A DNA stretch of 64,000 bases from Acidovorax sp. (GCF_021287135.1 NZ_JAJTBB010000021.1:124001-188000), one strand, 5' to 3'; positions 46,075 through 56,260 are shown, numbered from the stretch's first letter. Translations and numbers: made by a program. The notes: a model not told the origin generated them from the sequence alone.

Positions 46075-47034
46075 ATGCGTCGCGACATGTTTCTGAAATC
46101 CCTGGCCGCCATGGCTGCCGCCGGCGTGCTGCCGGTGTCGGCCCAGACGGCCCACGCTCTCAAGATGATGATTCCCGCCAATCCGGGCGGCGGCTGGGAC
46201 ACCACGGGCCGCGCGCTGGGCAAGGCCATGCAGGACGCAGGCGTCGCCTCGTCGGTGTCCTATGACAACAAAGGGGGCGCGGCCGGCGCCATCGGGCTGG
46301 CCCAGTTCGTGAACGCCAGCAAGGGCGATCCCAACGCATTGATGGTGATGGGCGCGGTCATGCTGGGCGGCATCATCACCGGCAAGCCGCCCGTGGGCCT
46401 GGACAAGGTCACGCCCCTGGCGCGCCTGACCAGCGAATACAACGTGTTCGTGCTGCCCGCCAATTCGCCTTTCAAGACCATGAAGGACGTGATCGACCAG
46501 CTCAAGAAGGACCCCGGCAGCGTGAAGTGGGGCGGCGGCTCGCGCGGCTCCACCGAGCACATCGCGGCCGCGATGATTGCCCGCGAGGTCGGCGTGGACC
46601 CGGCCAAGATCAACTACGTGGCGTTCCGTGGGGGCGGCGAGGCCACCGCGGCCATCCTGGGCGGCAATGTCACCGTGGGCGGCAGCGGCTACAGCGAGTT
46701 TGCCGAGTACATCTCCGCCGGCAAGATGCGCCCCGTGGGCGTGACGTCGGGCACCCGCCTCAAGGGGGTGAACGTGCCTACGCTCAAGGAGCAGGGCATC
46801 AACGTGGAGATCGGCAACTGGCGCGGCGTGTATGGCGCGCCCGGCATCTCTGGCGAGCAGCGCAAGGTGCTCATCGACGCGCTGGCCAAGACCTTCAAGC
46901 ACAAGGCCTGGCAGGACGCCATGGAAAAGAACGGCTGGACGCCCGCCTGGATGGCCGGGGACGAGTTTGCCAACTTCGTGGACGCCGAATTCGCCAGCAT
47001 GCGCGCCACGATGGCCAAGTCCGGAATGATCTGA
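46075..47034 (+). CDS. tctC: Tripartite tricarboxylate transporter, periplasmic binding protein TctC
   Basis: 319 residues. The N-terminus MRRDMFLKSLAAMAAAG resembles a twin-arginine signal. The mature protein shows the Bug/TctC family motif LKMMIPANPGGGWDTTGRALGKAMQ, and later AILGGNVTVGGSGYSEFAEYI and PGISGEQRKVLIDAL. It captures a carboxylate in the periplasm for the TctAB membrane complex encoded downstream. Unlike the many orphan Bug proteins of Burkholderiales, this one sits with its membrane genes and its regulators. The start follows CGAAGGAGACACT. A TTGACA hexamer lies at 46023-46028, but no good -10 is at the right spacing. Confidence 0.93.
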   Translation: MRRDMFLKSLAAMAAAGVLPVSAQTAHALKMMIPANPGGGWDTTGRALGKAMQDAGVASSVSYDNKGGAAGAIGLAQFVNASKGDPNALMVMGAVMLGGIITGKPPVGLDKVTPLARLTSEYNVFVLPANSPFKTMKDVIDQLKKDPGSVKWGGGSRGSTEHIAAAMIAREVGVDPAKINYVAFRGGGEATAAILGGNVTVGGSGYSEFAEYISAGKMRPVGVTSGTRLKGVNVPTLKEQGINVEIGNWRGVYGAPGISGEQRKVLIDALAKTFKHKAWQDAMEKNGWTPAWMAGDEFANFVDAEFASMRATMAKSGMI

Positions 47035-47116
47035 CCGCCGCGGCAGGCGGCAGGCGGCAGGCTCTTCGCAGGAAGGGCCGGCCTGCCGCGCGCCGGTGCG
47101 CGCGAAGGGAAAAACC

Positions 47117-47644
47117 ATGACACAACAACAACCACAACACTCTTCACGCTCCAAGCCGCTGCAGACACTGGTCGGGCTGGGGCTGGTAGTGCTTTCGCTG
47201 CTGCTGGCCTGGGGCGCCAGCTCGGTCAGCTCCGAGGCGGGCTATGGCGGCGTGGGCCCGAACTTCTTTCCCTGGGTGATCAGCATTGCCGTGCTCGTCT
47301 GCGGCGTGCTCTGCGTGGTGCAGGCCCAGACCGGCGGATTCCGCGACCTGGAAGAGGGCTCGGGTGACCCGCGTGCCCACTGGAAGGGCTTTGTCTGGGT
47401 GTCTGCCGGGCTGCTGCTCAATGCGCTGCTCATCACCACCCTTGGCTTCATCCTGAGCTGTGCGCTGTGCTTCGTGCTGGCGGTGCGCGGCTTCAAGAGC
47501 TCCGAAGGAGAGCTGGACCTGCGCCTGCAGGCCTGGATCAAGGACTCCGCCATCGGCATCGCGGTGGCCGCGCCGGTGTACTGGATGTTCACGCAACTGC
47601 TGGCCATCAATCTGCCGGGCCTGACCAACACGGGGTGGCTGTAA
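47117..47644 (+). CDS. tctB: Tripartite tricarboxylate transporter, small membrane subunit TctB
   Basis: 175 residues with four membrane helices ([59 protein letters not shown] and the C-terminal [17 protein letters not shown]). The short charged loop and [10 protein letters not shown] segment are typical of TctB. It pairs with TctA in the inner membrane. Start at MTQQQ follows GAAGGGAAAAACC. The downstream tctA start is two bases after its stop codon, so the two are coupled. Confidence 0.9.
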   Translation: MTQQQPQHSSRSKPLQTLVGLGLVVLSLLLAWGASSVSSEAGYGGVGPNFFPWVISIAVLVCGVLCVVQAQTGGFRDLEEGSGDPRAHWKGFVWVSAGLLLNALLITTLGFILSCALCFVLAVRGFKSSEGELDLRLQAWIKDSAIGIAVAAPVYWMFTQLLAINLPGLTNTGWL

Positions 47645-47646
47645 CC

Positions 47647-49152
47647 ATGGAAACTTTGAACCTCCTGATGCAGGGTTTCATTACCGCTGCAACCCCCATC
47701 AACCTGCTGTGGGCCTTCGTGGGCTGCATGATCGGCACCGCCGTGGGCGTGCTGCCGGGCATTGGCCCGGCCGTGGCGGTGGCCATGCTGCTGCCCATCA
47801 CCGTGAAGGTGGAAGCCACCGCGTCGATGATCTTCTTCGGCGGCATCTACTACGGCGCCATGTATGGCGGCTCCACCACCTCCATCCTGCTGAACACGCC
47901 GGGTGAGGCCGGCTCCATGGTCACGGCCATGGAGGGCAACAAGATGGCCAAGAACGGCCGCGCGGGCGCGGCGCTGGCGACGGCCGCCATCGGCTCGTTC
48001 GTGGCGGGAACCATCGCCACCGTGCTCGTCACCTTCTTTGCGCCGCTGGTGGCCGAATACGCGGTGCGCCTGGGGCCGCCCGAGTACTTCCTGCTGATGG
48101 TGCTGGCCTTCACCACCGTGAGCGCGGTGCTGGGCAAGAGCACGCTGCGCGGCATGGTGGCGCTGTTCGTGGGGCTGGCCATGGGCCTGGTCGGCATCGA
48201 CCAGATCACCGGCCAGGCCCGCTACACCGGCGGCGTGCCCGAGCTGATGGACGGCATCGAGGTGGTGCTGATTGCCGTGGGCCTGTTTGCCGTGGGCGAG
48301 GCGCTGTACAACGTGATGTACGAAGGCCGCGTGGACGAAACGCAGAATCGCCTGACCAGCACCCACATGACCAAGGAAGAGTGGAAGCGCTCCTGGCCCG
48401 CATGGCTGCGCGCCACGGCCATCGGATTCCCCTTTGGCACCGTGCCCGCCGGTGGCAGCGAGATCCCGACCTTCCTGAGCTACGCCGCCGAAAAGAAGCT
48501 GAGCAAGCACAAGGAAGAGTTCGGCACCACCGGCGCCATCGAAGGCGTGGCCGGCCCCGAAGCCGCCAACAACGCGGCCATCACGGCCACGCTGATTCCG
48601 CTGCTCACGCTGGGCATCCCCACGTCCAACACCACGGCCATTCTGCTGGGGGCCTTCCAGAACTACGGCATCCAGCCCGGCCCGCAGTTGTTCGACACCA
48701 ACGGCGCGCTGGTGTGGGCGCTCATCGCGTCGATGTACATCGGCAACGTGATGCTGCTGATCCTGAACCTGCCCATGATCGGGCTGTGGGTGAAGCTGCT
48801 GAACATTCCCAAGTCGTACCTGTACGCGGGCATCCTGGTGTTCTCTACGCTGGGCGTGTATGGCATGCGCCAGAGCGCGTTCGACCTGGTGCTGCTGTAC
48901 GGGATCGGCCTGCTGGGCGTGGTGATGCGGCGCTTTGACTTCCCGTCCGCACCCGTCGTGGTGGGCATGATCCTGGGGCCGCTGGCCGAAGCGCAGATGC
49001 GCAACGCGGTGGCGATCGGCGAGGGCAGCTGGGGCATCTTCCTGCAGCGCCCGGGCTCGGTGACGCTCATCGTCATCATCCTGGCCGTGCTGGTCGTTCC
49101 GCGCCTGCTGCGCCACTGGGCGGCACGAAAGCTCGCGCTGGCGCAGACCTGA
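47647..49152 (+). CDS. tctA: Tripartite tricarboxylate transporter, large membrane subunit TctA
   Basis: 501 residues, about 11 helices. The two family signatures are [24 protein letters not shown] near the N-terminus with [20 protein letters not shown], and [37 protein letters not shown] in the second half. TctA is the translocating subunit, driven by the ion gradient. The unit tctCBA ends at a clear terminator (49177-49206). Confidence 0.94.
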   Translation: METLNLLMQGFITAATPINLLWAFVGCMIGTAVGVLPGIGPAVAVAMLLPITVKVEATASMIFFGGIYYGAMYGGSTTSILLNTPGEAGSMVTAMEGNKMAKNGRAGAALATAAIGSFVAGTIATVLVTFFAPLVAEYAVRLGPPEYFLLMVLAFTTVSAVLGKSTLRGMVALFVGLAMGLVGIDQITGQARYTGGVPELMDGIEVVLIAVGLFAVGEALYNVMYEGRVDETQNRLTSTHMTKEEWKRSWPAWLRATAIGFPFGTVPAGGSEIPTFLSYAAEKKLSKHKEEFGTTGAIEGVAGPEAANNAAITATLIPLLTLGIPTSNTTAILLGAFQNYGIQPGPQLFDTNGALVWALIASMYIGNVMLLILNLPMIGLWVKLLNIPKSYLYAGILVFSTLGVYGMRQSAFDLVLLYGIGLLGVVMRRFDFPSAPVVVGMILGPLAEAQMRNAVAIGEGSWGIFLQRPGSVTLIVIILAVLVVPRLLRHWAARKLALAQT

Positions 49153-49176
49153 CCGCAGCTCCGCAGGGAGTCCCTG

Positions 49177-49206
49177 AAAAACCGCGCTGCCACGGCGCGG
49201 TTTTTT
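49177..49206 (+). terminator. Rho-independent terminator of the tctCBA operon
   Basis: AAAAACCGCGC (49177-49187) and GCGCGGTTTTT (49195-49205) pair over 11 bases around TGCCACG, followed by further T. The A-run on the 5' side makes it usable in both directions. It lies 25 bases after the tctA stop codon. Confidence 0.85.
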
Positions 49207-49249
49207 ACTTTTGGCACAGCTCTGCCGGCAGAAAGGGGCGGGCGCGGTT

Positions 49250-49307
49250 GCAAGCCAGACACCGGAGGCTTCATGCCTCCGGCGCCCTCCCCACCAAGGT
49301 GGCTTGC
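49250..49307. repeat. Nested inverted repeats, possible structured RNA or cruciform
   Basis: An outer stem GCAAGCCA (49250-49257) with TGGCTTGC (49300-49307) encloses a perfect eight-base-pair hairpin CCGGAGGC-TTCAT-GCCTCCGG (49262-49282). The segment lies between the tctA terminator and the Fur-type site of the next gene, so it is upstream of that gene's likely promoter. It could be an independent small RNA, a mobile repeat or an additional terminator; no T-run follows. Confidence 0.5.
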
Positions 49308-49337
49308 ATTCTCGCAACGCCGCGCATCGTATCATAG

Positions 49338-49356
49338 AATGCGAATCGTTCTTATT
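49338..49356 (+). promoter_or_regulatory. Probable Fur box
   Basis: AATGCGAATCGTTCTTATT has the symmetric skeleton AAT-nn-GAA-nnn-TTC-nn-ATT of the 19-base Fur box. It ends 13 bases before the DUF2325 start codon, so bound ferric-uptake regulator would block transcription of that gene when iron is plentiful. Confidence 0.65.
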
Positions 49357-49369
49357 TGAGAGGTGGCGC

Positions 49370-50059
49370 ATGCAATCACTTCCGCAGGAGTTTCTGGTGC
49401 TGTGCCGCCAATTGGGCGATGTGCAAAAGCGCTGCAGTGCCACCGTCGCCGCGCAGGCCGCGCAGATTGAGGCCTTGCAGGCCCAGGTGCTGCGCTTGCG
49501 TGCCCAAGTGGTGTTGCGGGACACGCGCCTGGCCATGGTGCAGGACGAAATAGTGCAGCTGCGCCAAGCCCACCCCGGCCTGCCACGCCGCCAGGCCATG
49601 GCCCGCCACATCACGGCGCTGGCCGAGCGCATTGCCAGCCTGTCGCGCGAATGCCTGCGTTGGCGGCTGGCTGCGCAGGCGGACCACAGCGCGGACGCGC
49701 GTGCAGCGCAGACGAGCGATCTGGCGCCGGAGCTTTCACGCGCACCCGGCGGGGCCGACGCGCTGGCCGCGCCCAGCGGGGCGGGGCGCGCGCCGCTCCA
49801 CAGCAACACGGAAACCGCCTTGGACATGGACCTGGCCGCCGCGGACCTGGTCATCTGCCAGACCGGCTGCATCGGCCACGACGACTACTGGCGCGTGCAG
49901 GACCACTGCCGGCGCACCGGCAAGGCCTGCCTGCTGGTGGACCAGAGCCTGGCGGCGCGGCAGGCCGACGTGCTGGTCAGCTGGGCCCCTGCACTCGCGC
50001 CCCGCGTGGCGGGTGGGAAAGATTTGGAGCAAAAACAGGGTGCAGCGCTGGATGGATAA
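49370..50059 (+). CDS. DUF2325 protein, probably iron-regulated
   Basis: 229 residues. An N-terminal helical region (about 1-100), including RCSATVAAQAAQIEALQAQVL with coiled-coil character, precedes the DUF2325 domain (about 150-210): ADLVICQTGCIGHDDYWRVQDHC and CLLVDQSLAARQADVLVSW. Function is unknown. A Fur-type box directly upstream suggests expression under iron limitation. Start 49370 follows GAGAGGTGGCGC. The last 12 codons and the TAA stop come from a dispersed Comamonadaceae repeat (copy 2), so the native C-terminus has been replaced or extended. Confidence 0.82.
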   Translation: MQSLPQEFLVLCRQLGDVQKRCSATVAAQAAQIEALQAQVLRLRAQVVLRDTRLAMVQDEIVQLRQAHPGLPRRQAMARHITALAERIASLSRECLRWRLAAQADHSADARAAQTSDLAPELSRAPGGADALAAPSGAGRAPLHSNTETALDMDLAAADLVICQTGCIGHDDYWRVQDHCRRTGKACLLVDQSLAARQADVLVSWAPALAPRVAGGKDLEQKQGAALDG

Positions 50060-50089
50060 GCGCAAGCAGCTATCAAAAACATAGCTGCT
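50021..50089. repeat. Comamonadaceae dispersed repeat, copy 2
   Basis: Runs from GATTTGGAGCAAAAACAGGG through the core AAGCGCAAGCAGCTAT (50058-50073) to CAAAAACATAGCTGCT. It overlaps the end of the DUF2325 gene and provides its stop codon. The core is the same in all three copies in this window, while flanks differ. Confidence 0.75.
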
Positions 50090-50143
50090 AGTGTGGGTGC
50101 GCGCCCGCCCCGACCGCCGCCCGCGCCGCGCTACCATCGCCCC

Positions 50144-51655
<1,512 letters not shown>

Positions 51656-51657
51656 AT

Positions 51658-51675
51658 TTCAGACACTTGTCTGAA
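51658..51675. promoter_or_regulatory. Probable enhancer (activator) site for the transporter operon
   Basis: TTCAGACA-CT-TGTCTGAA is a perfect palindrome with eight-base arms. A weaker relative, GGACA-AT-TGTTTCC, lies near 51703-51716. Both precede the sigma-54 promoter by 45-100 bases, a usual place for enhancer sites, and the first touches the end of the activator gene. Confidence 0.65.
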
Positions 51676-51759
51676 TTTTTGGCAATATGGTTGTTTGAAA
51701 TTTGGACAATTGTTTCCGCTGCAGCCCACGGCTGCCAGGCAAATCAAGCACTTAGCGGC

Positions 51760-51774
51760 TGGCACAAACCGTGC
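51760..51774 (+). promoter_or_regulatory. Sigma-54 (-24/-12) promoter of the ABC transporter/depolymerase block
   Basis: TGGCACAAACCGTGC has GG and GC at the obligatory ten-base spacing, TGGCAC intact at -24 and GTGC at -12 (consensus TTGC). The predicted transcript starts about 51786, some 20 bases before the binding-protein start codon at 51807. A sigma-54 activator gene lies immediately upstream. Confidence 0.75.
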
Positions 51775-51806
51775 GATGTCCAGGCACCACTACAAGGAGA
51801 CTCCGC

Positions 51807-53003
51807 ATGCACCGTCGCACCCTGGTTGCCCTGGCCACCGCTGCCGTTACCGCCGCCACGATTTCCGCCCCGGCATTTGCACAGGCGTCCGGCGAGATCC
51901 GCATCGCCCACATCTACAGCAAGACCGGCCCGCTGGAAGCCTATGGCAAGCAGACGCAAACGGGCCTGCTGATGGGCCTGAACTACGCCACCGGCGGCAC
52001 CATGGCCGTGGGCGGCAAGAAGATCGTCGTGATCGAGAAGGACGACCAAGGCAAGCCCGACCTGGGCAAGAGCCTGCTGGCCTCGGCCTACTCGGACGAC
52101 AAGGCCGACATCGCCGTCGGCCCCACCTCCAGCGGCGTGGCGCTGGCGCTGCTGCCGGTGGCCGAGGAGTACAAGAAGATCCTGCTGGTGGAACCCGCCG
52201 TGGCCGACGCGATCACGGGCGACAAGTGGAACAAGTACATCTTCCGCACGGGCCGCAACAGCAGTCAGGATGCGATCTCCAATGCCGTGGCCATCGACAA
52301 GCCCGGCGTCACGGTGGCCACGCTGGCACAGGACTATGCTTTCGGCCGCGACGGCGTGAAGGCCTTCAAGGACGCGCTCAAGAGCGCCAAGCTCGTCCAT
52401 GAGGAGTACCTGCCCACCACCACCACCGACTTCACCGCCGGTGCCCAGCGCCTGATCGACAAGCTCAAGGACCAGCCCGGCCGCAAGATCATCTTCATCA
52501 TCTGGGCTGGCGCGGGCAACCCGTTCAAGATCGCCGACCTGGACCTCAAGCGCTATGGCATCGAGATCGCCACGGGCGGCAACATCCTGCCCGCCATGTC
52601 GGCCTACAAGAACTTCCCCGGCATGGAAGGCGCCACCTACTACTACTTCGGCATTCCCAAGAACCCGGTGAACGAAGCCATGGTGGCCGCGCACTACAAG
52701 GAGTTCAAGGCACCGCCGGACTTCTTCACCGCCGGCGGCTTCAGCTCGGCCATGGCGCTGGTCACGGCCCTCAAGGCGACCAACGGCGACACCAACACCA
52801 ACAAGCTCATCAAGACCATGGAGGGCATGAGCTTTGACACGCCCAAGGGCAAGATGACCTTCCGCAAGGAAGACCACCAGGCCCTGCAGAGCATGTACCA
52901 CTTCAAGATCAAGGTGGACCCGGCGTTTGCCTGGGGCGTGCCCGAGCTGGTGCGCGAGATCAAGCCCGAAGAGATGAACGTGCCCATCCGCAACAAGCGG
53001 TAA
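51807..53003 (+). CDS. ABC transporter periplasmic binding protein (branched-chain amino acid type)
   Basis: 398 residues. Signal peptide to about residue 27 (APAFAQASG). The mature protein begins IRIAHIYSKTGPLEAYGKQTQTGLLMGL, the fold of LivJ/LivK-type receptors, with VGPTSSGVALALLPVAEEYKKILL and VATLAQDYAFGRDGVKAF as conserved parts. Ligands in this family include amino acids, aromatic acids and other carboxylates. Here the neighbours are PHB-degrading enzymes, so 3-hydroxybutyrate or its oligomers are plausible. It is the first gene after a sigma-54 promoter and is followed by a strong terminator-like structure, which would raise its level above that of the membrane genes. AAGGAGACTCCGC precedes the start. 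Confidence 0.92.
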   Translation: MHRRTLVALATAAVTAATISAPAFAQASGEIRIAHIYSKTGPLEAYGKQTQTGLLMGLNYATGGTMAVGGKKIVVIEKDDQGKPDLGKSLLASAYSDDKADIAVGPTSSGVALALLPVAEEYKKILLVEPAVADAITGDKWNKYIFRTGRNSSQDAISNAVAIDKPGVTVATLAQDYAFGRDGVKAFKDALKSAKLVHEEYLPTTTTDFTAGAQRLIDKLKDQPGRKIIFIIWAGAGNPFKIADLDLKRYGIEIATGGNILPAMSAYKNFPGMEGATYYYFGIPKNPVNEAMVAAHYKEFKAPPDFFTAGGFSSAMALVTALKATNGDTNTNKLIKTMEGMSFDTPKGKMTFRKEDHQALQSMYHFKIKVDPAFAWGVPELVREIKPEEMNVPIRNKR

Positions 53004-53031
53004 TCGGCACGTCGGTTTTGCGAGGCCTGGC

Positions 53032-53098
53032 GGGCAGGGCGTGTGAGCGCCCTGCCCACGCCGGGGAACATCCCGCGGGGGCGGCCGCCCCTTTTTTT
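53032..53098 (+). terminator. Tandem hairpins with T-run after the binding-protein gene
   Basis: First hairpin: GGGCAGGGCG (53032-53041) and CGCCCTGCCC (53048-53057), a perfect ten-base-pair stem. Second: GGGGC-GGCC-GCCCC (53078-53091) followed at once by seven T. The second is a standard Rho-independent terminator. It stands inside the transporter gene block, so it is probably an attenuating stop between the receptor gene and the depolymerase gene. Confidence 0.75.
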
Positions 53099-53177
53099 CA
53101 GCACGTTGAAGGACGAACTTCCGGATGACACGGAGGCTGGGTCGGTTTTTCTCAAAATTATTTGGAGACAAGACAAC

Positions 53178-54659
53178 ATGGCTTTCCATTTCATCCGGGC
53201 CGCAGCCACAGGGGCCGCTTTTGCCCTGTGCGCCGCGGGCGGCGCGCACGCCGCCGTCAACCTTCCTGCGCTCAAGATCGACAAGACGCAGACCACCGTG
53301 TCCGGCCTGTCGGCCGGCGGCTTCATGGCCGTGCAGCTGCACGTGGCGTACTCGGCCACCTTTGCCAAGGGCGTGGGCGTGGTGGCGGGCGGGCCGTTCT
53401 ATTGCGCTGAGGGCTCCATCGTCAACGCCACCGGGCGCTGCATGGCCAGTCCCGCAGGCATCCCCACCAGCACGCTGGTGAGTACCACCAACACCTGGGC
53501 CAGCCAGGGCGCCATCGACCCGGTGGCCAACCTGCAGAACTCCCGGGTCTACCTGTTCTCCGGCACGCTCGACAGCGTGGTCAAGACCGGCGTGATGGAT
53601 GCGCTGCGCACCTACTACGGCAGCTTCGTGCCAGCGGCCAACGTGGTCTACAAGAAGGACATTGCGGCCGAGCACGCCATGGTGACGGACGACTACGGCA
53701 ACGCCTGCTCCACCAAGGGCGCGCCCTACATCAGCAACTGCAACTTCGACCTGGCCGGCGCCATGCTGCAGCACCTGTACGGCCCGCTCAACGCGCGCAC
53801 CAGCGCCACGCTGCCGGCCGGCAACTTTGTGGAGTTCAACCAGGGCCCGTTCATCACCAACCACGGCATGGCCACCACGGGCTGGGCCTACATCCCGCAG
53901 GCCTGCCAGGCGGGCGGCAGCGCCACCTGCAAGCTGCACGTGGTGCTGCACGGCTGCAAGCAGAACATCAGCGACGTGCAGCAGCAGTACGTGCGCAACA
54001 CTGGCTACAACCGCTGGGCCGAGACCAACAACATCGTGATGCTGTACCCGCAGACCAGCACGGCGGCCACCAACAGCTGCTTTGACTGGTGGGGCTACGA
54101 CAGCGCCAACTACGCCAAGAAGTCCGGCCCGCAGATGGCGGCCATCAAGGCCATGGTGGACCAGATTTCGTCCGGCGGCGGCACGACCAACCCGCCCGAC
54201 CCGGTGCTGCCTGCCCCCACGGGCGTGAGCACCTCGGGCGCCACGGCCAGCAGCATGACCATCGGCTGGAACGCCGTGGCCGGCGCGGCCAGCTACAACG
54301 TGTACCGCAACGGCAACAAGACCAATGCGCTGCCGGTCACGGCCACCAGCTTCACCGACACGGGCCTGGCCGCCTCCACCACCTTCAGCTGGACGGTGCG
54401 CGCGGCCGACGCCAATGGCACGGAAGGCACCGCATCCGCCCCCGCCTCGGGCACCACGCTGGCGGCGTCGGGCGGCGGCACCGGCACCTGCACCACCGCC
54501 AGCAACTACGCGCACACCCTGGCCGGGCGGGCGTATGCGTACCTGGGCTTTGCGTATGCGCTGGGGTCCAATGAAGGCATGGGCTGGTGGAATGTGTTCA
54601 CCACCACCACCCTGAAGCAGACCGGCCCGAATTACTACGTTGTGGGCACCTGTCCCTGA
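53178..54659 (+). CDS. Extracellular polyhydroxybutyrate (short-chain PHA) depolymerase
   Basis: 493 residues. A signal peptide (about 1-25, ending AHAAV) is followed by a catalytic domain with the lipase box GLSAGG near its N-terminus, nucleophile S45, and KLHVVLHGCKQN and SCFDWWGY farther on. This order is that of catalytic domain type 2 PHB depolymerases. A linker rich in Pro and Gly leads to a fibronectin type III domain (about 345-425) and a C-terminal substrate-binding region (YAHTLAGRAYAYLGFAY to the end). The secreted enzyme cuts denatured or extracellular PHB to oligomers. It lies between the genes for a binding protein and the ATPases of an ABC transporter. Confidence 0.9.
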   Translation: MAFHFIRAAATGAAFALCAAGGAHAAVNLPALKIDKTQTTVSGLSAGGFMAVQLHVAYSATFAKGVGVVAGGPFYCAEGSIVNATGRCMASPAGIPTSTLVSTTNTWASQGAIDPVANLQNSRVYLFSGTLDSVVKTGVMDALRTYYGSFVPAANVVYKKDIAAEHAMVTDDYGNACSTKGAPYISNCNFDLAGAMLQHLYGPLNARTSATLPAGNFVEFNQGPFITNHGMATTGWAYIPQACQAGGSATCKLHVVLHGCKQNISDVQQQYVRNTGYNRWAETNNIVMLYPQTSTAATNSCFDWWGYDSANYAKKSGPQMAAIKAMVDQISSGGGTTNPPDPVLPAPTGVSTSGATASSMTIGWNAVAGAASYNVYRNGNKTNALPVTATSFTDTGLAASTTFSWTVRAADANGTEGTASAPASGTTLAASGGGTGTCTTASNYAHTLAGRAYAYLGFAYALGSNEGMGWWNVFTTTTLKQTGPNYYVVGTCP

Positions 54660-54725
54660 CCTCCCGGGCCGCTGGCAAAGGCGCGGCGGCCCATCCACCA
54701 AGACCGTGAAAGTGAAACACCACCC

Positions 54726-55499
54726 ATGAGCACCTTGGCCACCAAGGACTTGACCATCCGCTTCGGCGGCCACGTGGCGGTCAATGGCGTGACCTGCTCC
54801 TTTGAGCCGGGCACGCTGACCGCCATCGTGGGCCCCAACGGTGCGGGCAAGACCACGTACTTCAATCTCATCTCGGGCCAGCTCAGGGCCACCAGCGGCA
54901 GCGTCACGCTGGGCGGGCAGGACCTCACGGGGCAGCCGCCTTCGGCCCGCACGCGCGCGGGCCTGGGCCGGGCGTTTCAGCTCACCAACCTGTTTCCCAA
55001 CCTGTCGGTGCTGGAAAACGTGCGCCTGGCCGTGCAGGCTACGCAGGGTGGCAAGCACCGCCGCGGCCTGAACCTGTGGAGCATCTGGAGCGACCACCGC
55101 GCGCTGACGGAGCGGGCCGAATCCATCCTGCGCAGCGTGGCCATGTTCGAGCGGCGCGACACCCCCGTGGCCAGCCTGCCGCACGGCGACCAGCGCAAGC
55201 TCGAAGTAGCGCTGCTCATGGCGCTGGAGCCGCAGGTGTACATGTTTGACGAGCCCACTGCCGGCATGAGCCACGACGAGGCGCCCGTGATCCTGAACCT
55301 GATCCGCGAGCTGAAGAAGGACAAGACCAAGATCATCCTGCTGGTGGAGCACAAGATGGACGTGGTGCGCGAGCTGGCCGACCGCATCATCGTGCTGACC
55401 AACGGCACCCTGGTGGCCGACGGCGTGCCCGCCGAGGTGATCGCATCGCCCGTGGTGCAAGAGGCCTACCTGGGCGTGAGCAAGGAGGCCGCAGCATGA
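54726..55499 (+). CDS. ABC transporter ATP-binding protein, LivG-like
   Basis: 257 residues. Walker A is GPNGAGKTT (near 38), the Q-loop region is LGRAFQLTNLFPNLSVLENVRL, Walker B is VYMFDEPTAGMS and the H-loop is LLVEHKMDVV. The signature loop reads LPHGDQRKLEVAL, the variant typical of LivG proteins. It hydrolyses ATP at the cytoplasmic face for import by the LivHM-like channel encoded downstream. Its stop overlaps the next start (ATGA), so the two ATPases are coupled. Confidence 0.93.
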   Translation: MSTLATKDLTIRFGGHVAVNGVTCSFEPGTLTAIVGPNGAGKTTYFNLISGQLRATSGSVTLGGQDLTGQPPSARTRAGLGRAFQLTNLFPNLSVLENVRLAVQATQGGKHRRGLNLWSIWSDHRALTERAESILRSVAMFERRDTPVASLPHGDQRKLEVALLMALEPQVYMFDEPTAGMSHDEAPVILNLIRELKKDKTKIILLVEHKMDVVRELADRIIVLTNGTLVADGVPAEVIASPVVQEAYLGVSKEAAA

Positions 55500-56245
55500 G
55501 CACCACCACCACCCACAACAACACCGCCAACCTGCTCGAACTCAAGGGCGTGCACACCCACATTGGCGCCTACCACATCCTGCACGGCGTCGATCTGGCC
55601 GTGCCCAGGGGCCAGCTCACCATGCTGCTAGGCCGCAACGGCGCGGGCAAGACGACCACGCTGCGCACCATCATGGGCCTGTGGCATGCCTCGCAGGGCA
55701 GCATCCACTTCGGTGGCAAAGACATCACCGCGCTGAACACCCCGGCCATCGCCGGCCTGAACATCGCCTACGTGCCCGAGAACATGGGCATCTTTGCCGA
55801 CCTGACGGTGAAGGAAAACATGCTGCTGGCCGCCCGCCGGGCCAGCCATGCCGCGCAGATGGACGAGGCGCGGCTGCAGTGGATCTTCAAGCTCTTCCCG
55901 GCCGTGGAGAAGTTCTGGAACCACCCGGCCGGCAAGCTCAGCGGCGGCCAGAAGCAGATGGTGGCCGTCAGCCGCGCCATCGTGGAGCCGCGCGATCTGC
56001 TCATCGTGGACGAGCCCAGCAAGGGCCTGGCGCCCGCCATCATCAACAACATGATCGAGGCGTTCGACCAGCTCAAGAAGAGCGGCGTGACCATCCTGCT
56101 TGTCGAGCAGAACATCAACTTCGCCAAGCGACTGGGCGACACCGTGGCCGTGATGGACAACGGGCAGGTGGTGCACGCGGGCAGCATGGCCGCGCTGGCC
56201 GAAGACGAAGCATTGCAGCGCTCGCTGCTGGGGTTGGCGCTATGA
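55496..56245 (+). CDS. ABC transporter ATP-binding protein, LivF-like
   Basis: 249 residues. Walker A GRNGAGKTTTLRTIMG, signature KLSGGQKQMVAVSRA, Walker B LLIVDEPSKGLAP and H-loop LLVEQNINFAKRLGD are complete. The sequence AYVPENMGIFADLTVKENM is the LivF-type Q-loop region. It partners the LivG-like protein. Between this gene and the permease gene lies a copy of the dispersed Comamonadaceae repeat, separating genes usually only a few bases apart. Confidence 0.93.
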   Translation: MSTTTTHNNTANLLELKGVHTHIGAYHILHGVDLAVPRGQLTMLLGRNGAGKTTTLRTIMGLWHASQGSIHFGGKDITALNTPAIAGLNIAYVPENMGIFADLTVKENMLLAARRASHAAQMDEARLQWIFKLFPAVEKFWNHPAGKLSGGQKQMVAVSRAIVEPRDLLIVDEPSKGLAPAIINNMIEAFDQLKKSGVTILLVEQNINFAKRLGDTVAVMDNGQVVHAGSMAALAEDEALQRSLLGLAL

Positions 56246-56260
56246 GTCGTTCATCCAATT

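Noticed and set aside
49212-49226. TGGCACAGCTCTGCC, second sigma-54 look-alike
   Set aside because: Spacing is one base short and no sigma-54 activator is adjacent in the right sense.
51744-55460. Open frame of more than 1200 codons on the minus strand opposite the receptor, depolymerase and LivG-like genes
   Set aside because: No recognisable domain or ribosome-binding site, and it overlaps three well-supported genes; a shadow frame.
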